From an uncultured Bacteroidales bacterium (GTDB lineage: Bacteria > Bacteroidota > Bacteroidia > Bacteroidales > FEN-979), in NCBI GenBank assembly GCA_903845055.1, contig CAIMWF010000040.1, positions 54,508 to 118,507 on the forward strand: a stretch of 64,000 bases of DNA. The letters run 5' to 3'. A program made the position numbers and the translations under genes. The notes under the pieces are model-generated. The model ran no database searches, was not told where the DNA came from, and was given only the letters and a program-made list of their open reading frames with translations. Positions 1 through 7,769 of the stretch are shown here, piece by piece (within the stretch, counting starts at the first letter, position 1; the number at the start of each line of letters is the position of its first letter).

Positions 1-59
1 ACAGGCAATGGGAAACAGGCAATAGGAAACAGGCAATAGGAAACAGGCAATAGGCAATA
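1..59. repeat. 14-bp tandem repeat (ACAGGCAATAGGAA type)
   Basis: ACAGGCAAT recurs at positions 1, 15, 29 and 43, an exact 14-bp period, then decays into GGCAATAA. It is the reverse complement of the ATTGCCTATTGCC-type sequence at 44538-44590 and near 54305, so it belongs to a dispersed repeat family of this genome. No gene is visible here. Confidence 0.85.
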
Positions 60-93
60 AAAAACACCAGCATTCAGGGTATTCAACTTTCCT

Positions 94-213
94 CATCAAA
101 CTCCCACATCCCCAATTTTCACATCCCCCAAATTTTCACATCCCCAAATCCCCAAATCCCCAAATCCTCAAATCTTCACATCCCCAAATCCTCAAATCCC
201 CACATCCTCAAAT
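94..213. repeat. Low-complexity CCCCAAATC repeat tract
   Basis: This is a degenerate 9-bp repeat (CCCCAAATC, CCTCAAATC, CCCACATCC and similar) running up to the stop codon of the adhesin-like gene on the minus strand. The copies vary and have no spacers, so it is a simple-sequence tract rather than a CRISPR array. Nothing else is seen in 1-213. Confidence 0.8.
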
Positions 214-1269
214 TTACTTCAGCCTCACATTCCCGAATTCGCTGTGAACGGTGACCTTCTGCGACGGATTGTCGCCACCGCCGATGTTCCCGCGGTAGAT
301 ATTTTCGGTTGAGGAGGTCGACCGAAACGAGAACCGGGCCTTTTCGGATGGAAATTCGAGGTTGCAGAATTTCAGTTCCGCATCCAGGGTATACCTGGCC
401 TGGTCGCTGAGTCCGACGGTGACATTTCCGTATTTGTTACGGATGTTGACCGAGGTAAAATCGGCCGGCATTTCGCGCACTTCGCAGCTGCCATACTGGA
501 TGTCCAGGTTCAGGCTCTGGTCGATCCTCCGGATGCGGATGTCGGAAAACTTCGACCGTGAATCGACCGCCGAAGAACGCTCCATGTCCAGTTTCCCTCC
601 TTCAAAGGCGACGTTGAGGGCGACGATCTTTTCGGCGTCAAGGTCCGAAAACTTTGAATCAAGCCTGAGGCTCCCCGCATAATCGAGATGCATCTCCGAA
701 TATTTCAGCGAAACCACGGCGCCCTTCATCCAGTTGACACGGGCTTTGCCGAACTTAATGTCGAGGGTGTTGTCGGAATTTGCCAGCTTTTTAGCCTCCA
801 GGTTCCCGTAGCCAAGGGTGATCTTCGTTTTCCCCTGCGTTTCGTTTACGAAAATATCGCCGAACTTGTTGGTCAGATCAAGGCTGGCGCCTACCGGCAT
901 GCTGATGACATAATCGATTGAAAATTTTCCCTTCCCCTGCCCCCTCGAATCCTGGAGGTTTGTGGTGGCTTTAACAGCGGTTGGTGAATCGGTGAAATCG
1001 ACCGTGATCTGCCTGAGTATCCGGTCGGCCTCCTCCTGGTCAGACGCCGTGACCGTGATTGTCACTTCAATGGAAATGCTGTTTTTTTCCCAGTTGGTGC
1101 ATTGCACCCTGCCAAAACGGTTGCTCACGGTAAGCAGCGGATCGGCAGTGACGGCAAACTCCTTTTTTATCTTCTTCGTGAATTCATCGTTTGCCTTAAC
1201 ACCCCTGATCCCGAGCAGGAAGATGAACATCAGGGTAAAGAATACTATTTTCAGCGTGGTTTTCATCAT
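214..1269 (-). CDS. DUF4097-like putative adhesin, exported
   Basis: A 351-residue protein with an N-terminal signal peptide or anchor (hydrophobic residues about 8-22). The rest is built from short beta-rich repeats such as NRFGRV, NKFGDI, SKFSDL, SKFSDI and NKYGNV, the spacing expected of the DUF4097 putative-adhesin beta-helix fold. It is the last gene of an operon with an ECF sigma factor and an anti-sigma-like membrane protein, 16 bases after the latter. In Bacteroidota, DUF4097-type proteins often follow such pairs and are inferred to sense or form envelope structures. No catalytic motif is seen. The family is moderately sure; the role is inferred from context. Confidence 0.72.
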   Translation of the reverse strand: MMKTTLKIVFFTLMFIFLLGIRGVKANDEFTKKIKKEFAVTADPLLTVSNRFGRVQCTNWEKNSISIEVTITVTASDQEEADRILRQITVDFTDSPTAVKATTNLQDSRGQGKGKFSIDYVISMPVGASLDLTNKFGDIFVNETQGKTKITLGYGNLEAKKLANSDNTLDIKFGKARVNWMKGAVVSLKYSEMHLDYAGSLRLDSKFSDLDAEKIVALNVAFEGGKLDMERSSAVDSRSKFSDIRIRRIDQSLNLDIQYGSCEVREMPADFTSVNIRNKYGNVTVGLSDQARYTLDAELKFCNLEFPSEKARFSFRSTSSTENIYRGNIGGGDNPSQKVTVHSEFGNVRLK

Positions 1270-1285
1270 TTCAGGTATTAACAGG

Positions 1286-1822
1286 TTAATTCTTTTGTGA
1301 CAATTGTCCGACCATCGCTTTCACAACGCTCTCCTTCATCTGCTGGTTCTGGACGATTGCATCGAGGATCCGTTCGTTGCCGGGATCGGCAGCCAGCATG
1401 GATCGGAGTTCGTCCGTGGAAGCGTCAAGATTCTTTATTTCAGCCAGTACCGATGCGCTGATGATCCCCGACCCGGGATGGGCGGTTGCCAGTTCTTTCA
1501 GGGTTCCAAGTTGTTTATTTGTTTGATTGTCATAATATTGTATGGCTTCCTTTATTTCGGCCGGAAGCTCTGCCGTTGCCTGGCCGGCCACAACCAGCCG
1601 GCGAATGGCCTGGCCTGCAAAGTCGAATACGAAAACGGTTACGGTGATCAGCAGCAGGATGAGGGCCGCAATCCTGAGCATCGTAAAACGGCTGATGCCC
1701 GCAGTCGCGCGCGCCGTCCCTGCGGCAAGGCGCTGTTCAAAACGGTCAAAATGGCCGGGATCGGGGTCTGCTGAATCGAATTCATCCCGGTGGTCCAACA
1801 TGTATTTTTCAAGGTCTTTCAT
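1286..1822 (-). CDS. Single-pass membrane protein, probable anti-sigma factor
   Basis: A 178-residue protein with a charged N-terminal part (about 1-44), one clear transmembrane segment (about 48-67, LRIAALILLLITVTVFVFDF) and a helical, probably periplasmic C-terminal part. It begins two bases after the stop of the ECF sigma gene, so the two are almost certainly co-transcribed and probably translationally coupled. Size, topology and position fit an anti-sigma factor that holds the sigma factor at the membrane, although I do not see a zinc-binding HxxxCxxC motif. The role is inferred from context. Confidence 0.7.
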   Translation of the reverse strand: MKDLEKYMLDHRDEFDSADPDPGHFDRFEQRLAAGTARATAGISRFTMLRIAALILLLITVTVFVFDFAGQAIRRLVVAGQATAELPAEIKEAIQYYDNQTNKQLGTLKELATAHPGSGIISASVLAEIKNLDASTDELRSMLAADPGNERILDAIVQNQQMKESVVKAMVGQLSQKN

Positions 1823-1824
1823 GC

Positions 1825-2394
1825 TCAGTTCGTGCTAAATGCGTGCCTGTTGTTTCCCTTCAGCATCCCGGCCAGTTTCTGGCGGGCACGGGAATACCGC
1901 GTCCGTGACAGCTGGTTCGAAATGTTCAGAATCTGCGATATCTCCTCATGGTCGTATCCCTCGAGTAAAAAGAGGGAAAGGATCACCCGGCAGTCGCCGG
2001 GAAGCTGCGAAATCGCCCGCTTCACCTCCGCCACCTGGTATAGGGTTTCATCTTCATGGTCATCTTCCTGCTCCTCCGGAAGGTCAATCCCATTCTCCTC
2101 GATGGAAAGGGTCTCTTTGGTCTTCCGCAGGGAATCGAGCGAACGGTTGATCACGATCCTCTTCAGCCATGACCCGAAACTTCCTTCGCCGGTGTAACTG
2201 TCCAGCCGCTGAAACGCATCAAGGAAAGATTCCTGCATGATATCCTCGGCTTCCGCCGAATTGTTCACGATCCTCAGGCTGGTGTTGTACATGGCTTTGT
2301 AATATCTTTTATAAATCTCGTACTGGGCATTCCGGTGGCCGGCCCTGCAGGCATCGATCAGTTCCTGGTGAATATGGATGTACCGGTTTTCCAA
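1825..2394 (-). CDS. ECF (sigma-70 family) RNA polymerase sigma factor
   Basis: A 189-residue protein with sigma region 2 (about 20-85, including a helix ending NSAEAEDIMQESFLDAFQRL) and region 4 (about 125-180, LPGDCRVILSLFLLEGYDHEEISQILNI) with its helix-turn-helix. The spacer between them is unusually acidic (LPEEQEDDHEDE). The predicted start codon is TTG; no ATG or GTG lies in frame nearby upstream, and the next in-frame ATG would delete part of region 2. A near-match to the -7 box (TAAAATTTG) lies within 10 bases of the TTG, so the message may be leaderless. First gene of the sigma/anti-sigma/adhesin operon. Confidence 0.9.
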   Translation of the reverse strand: MENRYIHIHQELIDACRAGHRNAQYEIYKRYYKAMYNTSLRIVNNSAEAEDIMQESFLDAFQRLDSYTGEGSFGSWLKRIVINRSLDSLRKTKETLSIEENGIDLPEEQEDDHEDETLYQVAEVKRAISQLPGDCRVILSLFLLEGYDHEEISQILNISNQLSRTRYSRARQKLAGMLKGNNRHAFSTN

Positions 2395-2474
2395 ATCCGC
2401 AAATTTTAGCCAATTGACTCGGCAGTTTTTGAAATGTTACAGGGAAAACTTAAAATTATTACAAATTTCCGGCA

Positions 2475-2545
2475 ATTTACGATATACGATCTACGATTTA
2501 CGATTTTTAAAGTGACGAGTGACGAATGACGTGTGACGAATGACC
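2475..2545. repeat. Dispersed TTTACGA / GTGACGAATGAC repeat
   Basis: Several copies of a 7-8 base TACGATT(T) unit are followed by GTGACGAGTGACGAATGACG-type units. The same two units, in either orientation, recur at 5567-5618, 21870-22003, 28408-28460, 28627-28700 and 44462-44515, mostly between genes. Confidence 0.8.
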
Positions 2546-2565
2546 GGTGAACTGTCATGTTTCGC

Positions 2566-2596
2566 TTTGGAGAGTGCCGGCAATTCGCTATTTTTG
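2566..2596 (+). promoter_or_regulatory. Bacteroidota-type promoter for the first EamA gene
   Basis: TTTG (2566-2569), a 19-base spacer and TATTTTTG (2589-2596) match the Bacteroidota -33/-7 consensus TTTG-N19-TAnnTTTG. The box ends six bases before the ATG at 2603, which implies a nearly leaderless message and argues against the longer start at 2540. Confidence 0.7.
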
Positions 2597-2602
2597 CCGT
2601 TG

Positions 2603-3490
2603 ATGAAAAGGATCCGGCTACCGGTATATTTTTATGCGCTCACCGCCATGCTCTTCTGGGGCATGTCGTTTATATGGAGTTCGGTTTTACTGAAATATTA
2701 CGAACCGGTGACCATCATTTTCATCCGGCTGATCATTTCCTCTGTCCTGCTGTTCGCATTCATACGCGTTGCTGGCGCCCGTGAAAGGATCGACCGGGGC
2801 GACTACCTGCTGATCTTTCTTTCGGCACTGTTCAATCCTTTCCTCTATTTCCTGGGTGAAAATTACGGGCTGAAATTCTCGACGCCCACCATTGCCGCTG
2901 TCATCATTGCCACCATCCCCGTATTTTCTCCGCTGGTGGCATACCTCAGTTTCAGGGAAAAGCTGACCCCGATCAACTTCGTCGGGATCGCCGTTTCATT
3001 TGCGGGGGTCGTCATGATCCTGGTCAACCGGTCGTTCGAACTGGCAGCAGATCCCCGCGGGGTCCTTTTCCTGTTCGCGGCGGTTTTTGCAGCCCTGCTC
3101 TATTCCGTCACCCTGCGCAAACTTACCGGGAAGTATTCGGCCGTTCTTATCGTTGCCGTTCAGAACCTCATCGGTGTTTTTCTTTTCCTGCCGCTGTTCC
3201 TGGTCTTCGAATACAAATCCACCATGGCTGTCCCCCTCAACGGGGAGATCATCTCGTCGATGCTCCTGCTCGCCGTTTTCGCCTCCTCCCTTTCGTTCGT
3301 CTTTTTCGCCCATTCAGTCAAATTACTGGGAATCAGCAAGACCAATATTTTTTCCAACCTCATCCCGGTCTTCACCGCGCTGTTTTCCTATTTCCTTCTT
3401 TCAGAGTCTTTTTCACTGCATAAGATTATCGGGGTTTTGATCGTCATCGGCGGTGTTTACCTCTCGGAAAGAACGAAAAAGCGGGCTTAG
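2603..3490 (+). CDS. EamA/DMT-family transporter (first copy)
   Basis: A polytopic membrane protein of 295 residues from the chosen start, with about ten transmembrane segments in two EamA repeats, typical of the drug/metabolite transporter superfamily (about 290-310 residues). The N-terminal repeat carries the usual FWGMSFIWS-type opening and a proline-rich loop near STPTIAAVIIATIPVFSPL. The substrate cannot be told from sequence. The ORF track extends it to 2540, but that extra part is polar, overlaps an intergenic repeat and lies upstream of a well-formed promoter; ATG 2603 is preferred. It stands alone, 48 bases ahead of hydG on the same strand. Confidence 0.88.
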   Translation: MKRIRLPVYFYALTAMLFWGMSFIWSSVLLKYYEPVTIIFIRLIISSVLLFAFIRVAGARERIDRGDYLLIFLSALFNPFLYFLGENYGLKFSTPTIAAVIIATIPVFSPLVAYLSFREKLTPINFVGIAVSFAGVVMILVNRSFELAADPRGVLFLFAAVFAALLYSVTLRKLTGKYSAVLIVAVQNLIGVFLFLPLFLVFEYKSTMAVPLNGEIISSMLLLAVFASSLSFVFFAHSVKLLGISKTNIFSNLIPVFTALFSYFLLSESFSLHKIIGVLIVIGGVYLSERTKKRA

Positions 3491-3506
3491 GCCGGGCTAA
3501 TTTTCG

Positions 3507-3514
3507 TACCTTTG
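3507..3514 (+). promoter_or_regulatory. -7 box TACCTTTG upstream of hydG
   Basis: An exact TAnnTTTG match 24 bases before the hydG ATG. No clear -33 TTTG is seen at the usual distance. It suggests that hydG and the two small genes after it have their own promoter. Confidence 0.55.
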
Positions 3515-3538
3515 CGACGATATTAAAGTCAACATTTC

Positions 3539-4975
3539 ATGATTTTCAGACCCGAGAAATTAAAGATAAAAGATCAGCGAATGAAACCCTTCATCGATGC
3601 TGACGAAATATGGGGATATATCAATGCCACCCCCGCCACCAAAGAAAAGGTGCGGGAGGTGATTGCCAAATCGCTTGACAAAAACCGGTTGACCCTGGAG
3701 GAGACTGCTGTTCTCATCAATGCATCGGATCCTGAACTGATAGAAGAGATCAAACAGGGAGCGCGAACCCTCAAGGAACGGGTTTACGGCCAGCGCATCG
3801 TGCTGTTTGCCCCGCTTTATGTGGGCAATCTTTGCACGAACAACTGCGTCTATTGCGGCTTTAAGGCTTCCAACAAACAACTCAAACGGGTCACTCTCAA
3901 CGAGGAGGACCTTATTGCCCAGGTGAAGGCGCTGGAGGATACCGGCCAGAAACGGCTGATCCTGGTTTACGGGGAACACCCGAAATATGATGCGAAATTC
4001 ATCGCCGATTCGGTGAGAACCGTTTATTCGGTCAGGAGCGGACCCGGCGAGATCAGGCGGGTCAACATCAATGCCGCCCCCATGGATATCGATGGCTTCC
4101 GCATGGTCAAGGATGCGAAGATCGGCACCTACCAGATCTTCCAGGAGACTTACCACGAAGAGACCTATGCAAAGGTTCACATGGGCGGCATGAAACGGAA
4201 TTACGAATGGCGTCTCACCGCCCTCGACCGCGCCCAGGAGGCCGGCATCGACGACGTGGGAATCGGAGCGCTGTTCGGACTCTACGACTGGCGGTTCGAA
4301 GTTCTGTCGCTGGTTCGTCACACCAACCACTTTGAAGCGGTTTACAATGTCGGTCCCCACACCATCTCCTTCCCGAGGATACAGTATGCCTCGCAGCTGA
4401 ACATCGACGGCACCCACCTGGTGACCGACGAACAGTTCACCCGCCTGGTGGCCATCCTGCGGCTTGCCGTGCCCTATACCGGGCTGATCCTGACGGCGCG
4501 CGAGCCGGCGGCGATTCGCGATGAGATCATGCAGTTCGGCGTTTCACAGATCGACGGCGGCACGAACATTGAAATGGGCGGTTATGCTAAGAAAAAAGAA
4601 AAGGAAAACGAGGAACAGGACATTGATCTCGAGCAATTCCAGATCAACGACAACCGCACCCTGAACGAGATCATGGACGAGCTGATTGCGAACAAGTACA
4701 TCCCGTCCTTCTGCACGGCCTGTTACCGGCTGGGCCGCACCGGGGAACATTTCATGGAGTTTTCGGTCCCCGGCTTCATCAAGCGGTTTTGCCAGCCGAA
4801 TGCCATCATGACCCTCGTGGAATACCTCGAGGATTATGCCCCGCCCGAAACAAAGGCAAGGGGATACGAACTGGTCAGCGAAAAGCTCGATGAAATCGAG
4901 GATCCGGCCTTCAAAGCAAACCTGCTCGACAAAATCGGGCAGCTCAAGGCGGGTAAACGTGATTTATATTTCTGA
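3539..4975 (+). CDS. hydG: [FeFe] hydrogenase H-cluster maturase HydG (radical SAM)
   Basis: A 478-residue radical SAM enzyme. The SAM cluster motif CTNNCVYC (CX3CX2C; C99, C103, C106) lies in a ThiH/HydG-like barrel, and the C-terminal CX2CX22C motif (C392, C395, C418; CTACYR...RFC) is the signature of HydG that binds the second, dangler-iron cluster. The family cleaves tyrosine to p-cresol, CO and cyanide and builds the Fe(CO)2(CN) synthon for the H-cluster in the cytoplasm. All six cluster cysteines are present, so it should be active. It is followed by two TM1266-type genes, a known neighbour. HydE, HydF and the hydrogenase are not in this window. A later start at M15 is possible. Confidence 0.96.
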   Translation: MIFRPEKLKIKDQRMKPFIDADEIWGYINATPATKEKVREVIAKSLDKNRLTLEETAVLINASDPELIEEIKQGARTLKERVYGQRIVLFAPLYVGNLCTNNCVYCGFKASNKQLKRVTLNEEDLIAQVKALEDTGQKRLILVYGEHPKYDAKFIADSVRTVYSVRSGPGEIRRVNINAAPMDIDGFRMVKDAKIGTYQIFQETYHEETYAKVHMGGMKRNYEWRLTALDRAQEAGIDDVGIGALFGLYDWRFEVLSLVRHTNHFEAVYNVGPHTISFPRIQYASQLNIDGTHLVTDEQFTRLVAILRLAVPYTGLILTAREPAAIRDEIMQFGVSQIDGGTNIEMGGYAKKKEKENEEQDIDLEQFQINDNRTLNEIMDELIANKYIPSFCTACYRLGRTGEHFMEFSVPGFIKRFCQPNAIMTLVEYLEDYAPPETKARGYELVSEKLDEIEDPAFKANLLDKIGQLKAGKRDLYF

Positions 4976-4987
4976 AAACAACACCAT

Positions 4988-5245
4988 ATGAAAGAGGTCA
5001 GAATCATCGGTTTACTGATCACCGATCGCATCAAGGAAGCCGGACTTACGCAGAAAGCCCTCACGAAATACGCCCATGTGATCAAATCGCGGCTCGGGTT
5101 TCACGAGGTAACCGAGGATGTATGCAGCCGCGTCGGCGTCATCATCCTGCAACTTGCCGGCAACCCGGAGGATTGCGGCAAACTTGAATCGGAACTTGCC
5201 CAGATCCGCGGGCTCGAGGTTCAGCGGATGATTTTCGGACTTTAG
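4988..5245 (+). CDS. TM1266-type iron-only hydrogenase system regulator, copy 1
   Basis: An 85-residue ferredoxin-fold (ACT-like) protein with the conserved core KSRLGFHEV and a C-terminal GLEVQRMIFGL. It matches the small TM1266 family that co-occurs with HydE/F/G and is annotated as an iron-only hydrogenase system regulator; its molecular action is not established to my knowledge. It starts 12 bases after the hydG stop, so it is co-transcribed. It is paralogous to the next gene (about 45 percent identical by eye) and keeps a CSR motif after the EV(T/S) core. Confidence 0.88.
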   Translation: MKEVRIIGLLITDRIKEAGLTQKALTKYAHVIKSRLGFHEVTEDVCSRVGVIILQLAGNPEDCGKLESELAQIRGLEVQRMIFGL

Positions 5246-5305
5246 GATATTTCCGGATTAAAAAACCCTCCCGGTCTTGCCGCCGGGATTTAAAGCTTTG
5301 ATAAT

Positions 5306-5566
5306 ATGACAAAAGAAATCTGGATTCTCGGTATCCATGTTACCGACAGGGTGAACAAAGTCGATGAACTTCAGCCGATCCTGACCAAGTTTGGCTGCAC
5401 CATCAAAACCCGTCTCGGACTGCACGAAGTGACAGATGACTTTTGTTCACGAACCGGGCTGATCCTGCTCGAACTCACCGGCAGCCGTGAAGAATTCCTG
5501 AAGCTGGAAAACGAACTGCTTAAAATCGACGGCCTTGAAGTAAAAAAGATGGTCTTTGCCGAGTAG
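5306..5566 (+). CDS. TM1266-type iron-only hydrogenase system regulator, copy 2
   Basis: An 86-residue paralogue of the preceding protein with the same plan: WILGIHVTDR strand, KTRLGLHEV core, FCSRTG, and GLEVKKMVF end. The 60-base gap between the copies holds a short CCCGG...CCGGG inverted repeat (5270-5287). The tandem pair may form a heteromer or reflect recent duplication. It closes the hydG operon; the end of the gene runs into a dispersed repeat shared with other gene ends. The family call is firm, the function is not. Confidence 0.87.
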   Translation: MTKEIWILGIHVTDRVNKVDELQPILTKFGCTIKTRLGLHEVTDDFCSRTGLILLELTGSREEFLKLENELLKIDGLEVKKMVFAE

Positions 5567-5618
5567 TCATTCGTCACTCGTCACTTCAAAATCGTAAATC
5601 GTAAATCGTAAATCGTAA
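5567..5618. repeat. Dispersed GTCATTCGTCAC / CGTAAAT repeat
   Basis: This is the inverted form of the 2475-2545 element: GTCATTCGTCACTCGTCAC, then four CGTAAAT units. It fills the whole gap between the converging hydG operon and the carbamate kinase gene. Confidence 0.82.
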
Positions 5619-6563
5619 TTATACAAGCGTGACCCTCGTCCCCCCATTGTCAATCCCCAGCATGGTGGTCTTGGTGATGATGGTATCCTTTCCTGAATGT
5701 TCCACAAAATGAATGGCGGCCCGCACCTTTGGGCCCATGCTGCCTTCGGGGAATTGTCCCTCTTCGAGGTAGCGCTTGGCTTCGGCGATGGTCATGCGGT
5801 CGAGCGACTGTTCCTGCGGCGTGTTGAAATTGATGCACACCTTGGGAACATCGGTGAGGATGAAGAACTTGTCGGCGTTGATCTGTGATGCAAGCAAAGC
5901 CGAGGCCAGGTCCTTGTCGATGACGGCATCGATCCCCTGCAATTTGTTGGGGGCCACGTAAAATACCGGGATGCCGCCGCCGCCCACGGCAATGGCGATC
6001 TGCCCGCCGCGTGCAATTTTTTCAATGGTCTTTTTGTTGATGATCACCAGTGGCGTGGGCGATGCAACCACCTTGCGCCAGCCGCGCCCGCGCGGGTCTT
6101 CCTTGAAAAATGCGCCGGTTTCCTTCGCCATGGCATCGGCCTCCGCCTTTGAATAATAGGGTCCGACGGGCTTGGTCGGTTTTGTAAACGCGGGATCATC
6201 CTTGTTCACCAGCACCTGCGTGGTGATGGTGATGATGTCGCGCTCCATGTCGTGGATCTCCAGGACATTTTTAAGCTGCTGTTCAATAATGTAACCGATG
6301 AAGCCCTGGGAATATGCGACGCAGATGTCGAGCGGCATCTCCGGGATCCCGAACATCTTGAAACCAGCCGAATTGGCAAGCATGATGTTCCCGACCTGCG
6401 GACCGTTGCCATGGGTGATCACGATGTTGTATTCGCGTTTGAGCAGCTTCACCAGGCTCTCGGCCGTGGCGTTTGCATTTTCCTCCTGTTCGTCAATGGT
6501 TCCTTTCTGATCGCCGCGCAAAAGGGCGTTGCCTCCAAGGGCTACTACAGCAAGCTTTTTCAT
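5619..6563 (-). CDS. arcC: Carbamate kinase
   Basis: A 314-residue amino-acid-kinase-family enzyme of normal length. It has the N-terminal ALGGNALL nucleotide-binding loop, THGNGPQVGN, the carbamate-kinase segment SPTPLVIINKKTIEKIARGG, AVGGGGIPV, and the C-terminal SMGPKVRAAIHFVE. It interconverts carbamoyl phosphate plus ADP with ATP plus carbamate, usually to make ATP from arginine, citrulline or purine breakdown. No ornithine carbamoyltransferase or arginine deiminase gene is nearby, so the source of carbamoyl phosphate is unknown. It is divergent from the second EamA gene and has its own TATTTTTG box 22 bases upstream of its ATG. Confidence 0.96.
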   Translation of the reverse strand: MKKLAVVALGGNALLRGDQKGTIDEQEENANATAESLVKLLKREYNIVITHGNGPQVGNIMLANSAGFKMFGIPEMPLDICVAYSQGFIGYIIEQQLKNVLEIHDMERDIITITTQVLVNKDDPAFTKPTKPVGPYYSKAEADAMAKETGAFFKEDPRGRGWRKVVASPTPLVIINKKTIEKIARGGQIAIAVGGGGIPVFYVAPNKLQGIDAVIDKDLASALLASQINADKFFILTDVPKVCINFNTPQEQSLDRMTIAEAKRYLEEGQFPEGSMGPKVRAAIHFVEHSGKDTIITKTTMLGIDNGGTRVTLV

Positions 6564-6584
6564 AGGTCGTAATTAATAAGGTGG

Positions 6585-6592
6585 CAAAAATA
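6585..6592 (-). promoter_or_regulatory. -7 box TATTTTTG for the carbamate kinase gene
   Basis: CAAAAATA on the plus strand reads TATTTTTG on the minus strand, an exact TAnnTTTG, 22 bases upstream of the carbamate kinase ATG. It lies back to back with the EamA promoter in a 66-base divergent gap. Confidence 0.55.
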
Positions 6593-6614
6593 GAAAAAAA
6601 TTCCGATCTTTAAG

Positions 6615-6622
6615 TACCTTCG
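6615..6622 (+). promoter_or_regulatory. -7 box TACCTTCG for the second EamA gene
   Basis: TACCTTCG differs from TAnnTTTG at one base and ends seven bases before the ATG at 6630, the same very short leader as at the first EamA gene. Confidence 0.45.
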
Positions 6623-6629
6623 CCCCCGG

Positions 6630-7532
6630 ATGAAAGCCCAGAAAAAAGCCTATTTCTATGCCTTCGCAGCCATCGGCTGCTGGTCGACCATCGGCTCGGC
6701 CTTCAAACTCACGCTGCGGGTCATGAGCCCGCTGGAACTCCTGTTTTACTCATCGTTCACAGCCTGTGTCGTTTTGTTGTCAATCCTGGTGGTGCAGGGC
6801 AAACTGCCTTTGCTGAAACAGGTCACGGCCCGTCAACTGGCGCATTCAGCCCTGCTGGGGCTGCTCAATCCGTTTCTTTACTACATCGTCCTGCTCAGGG
6901 GATACGACATCCTTCCCGCCCAGGAGGCCGGCACGCTGAATTATATCTGGCCGCTCATCCTGGTGTTGCTCTCCATCCCCATGCTGAAGCAGAAGATCAG
7001 CCTTATGAGCATTTTCGCCATCCTCACCAGTTTTGCCGGCATCCTGATCATCGCCAGCCACCGGGAGGCCGCGGTGCGTCCCGGCGGACCTGCACAAACG
7101 GGCGCCCTGCTGCATGCCACCGGTGTGGCCCTTGCCGTGGGAAGCGCCTTTTTCTGGGCGCTCTACTGGATTCTCAACATCCGCGACCGCAGGGAAGCGG
7201 TGAGCAAACTTTTCCTGAACTTTTTCTTTGGATTCTTCTATACCGCTGTTGTCATGGCCCTTGCCGGGCATTACCGCCTTCCCCCCTGGCAGGGCATCGG
7301 GGGTGCCGTTTATATCGGCCTGTTCGAGATGGGCATCACTTTCGTGCTCTGGCTCAACGCGCTGAAACACTCTGTAACCACTGCAAAGGTCTCCAACCTC
7401 ATCTACCTCTCCCCCTTCATCTCCCTGGTCATCATTCACTTCACCGTGGGCGAGACGATCTATCTCTCCACCATCGCAGGACTGGTTTTCCTGGTGACCG
7501 GGATCATATGGCAACAATACCTGAAGCATTAA
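6630..7532 (+). CDS. EamA/DMT-family transporter (second copy)
   Basis: A 300-residue inner-membrane protein with about ten hydrophobic helices in two EamA halves: the first opens YFYAFAAIGCWSTIGSAFK, the second starts near LLHATGVALAVGSAFFWALYWIL. It resembles aromatic-amino-acid or general metabolite exporters of the DMT superfamily. A C-terminal PFISLVIIHFTVGETI segment is typical. It is only distantly similar to the copy at 2603, so it is not a recent duplicate. It is divergent from the carbamate kinase gene; a shared nitrogen-metabolism role is possible but unsupported. The substrate is unknown. Confidence 0.9.
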   Translation: MKAQKKAYFYAFAAIGCWSTIGSAFKLTLRVMSPLELLFYSSFTACVVLLSILVVQGKLPLLKQVTARQLAHSALLGLLNPFLYYIVLLRGYDILPAQEAGTLNYIWPLILVLLSIPMLKQKISLMSIFAILTSFAGILIIASHREAAVRPGGPAQTGALLHATGVALAVGSAFFWALYWILNIRDRREAVSKLFLNFFFGFFYTAVVMALAGHYRLPPWQGIGGAVYIGLFEMGITFVLWLNALKHSVTTAKVSNLIYLSPFISLVIIHFTVGETIYLSTIAGLVFLVTGIIWQQYLKH

Positions 7533-7769
7533 CAACGACCATCATGCCTTCCACCGGTCCAGGCTGCCCCCGGACCAGCTTTCCTGAACCTTCCATAATT
7601 ACACATACGGTTACCCTGTATTTTTCCTTTGAATTGAAAAATGAAAGATGATTTTACATAAATTTGACTGATTCGGAGGTGATTTTCTTGTCTTTCTATT
7701 ATGTTCTCTTGTATTTCTCATGTGCCCTTATATTTCTCTTATAAAGTCTTGTAATAGCGGATAAAAAGA

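Noticed and set aside
1-213. Possible CRISPR array
   Set aside because: The units are 9 and 14 bases, directly adjacent and without unique spacers; no cas gene is near.
3560-4417. 285-residue minus-strand ORF opposite hydG
   Set aside because: It is antisense to the clearly coding HydG frame with all catalytic motifs, so it is a shadow.
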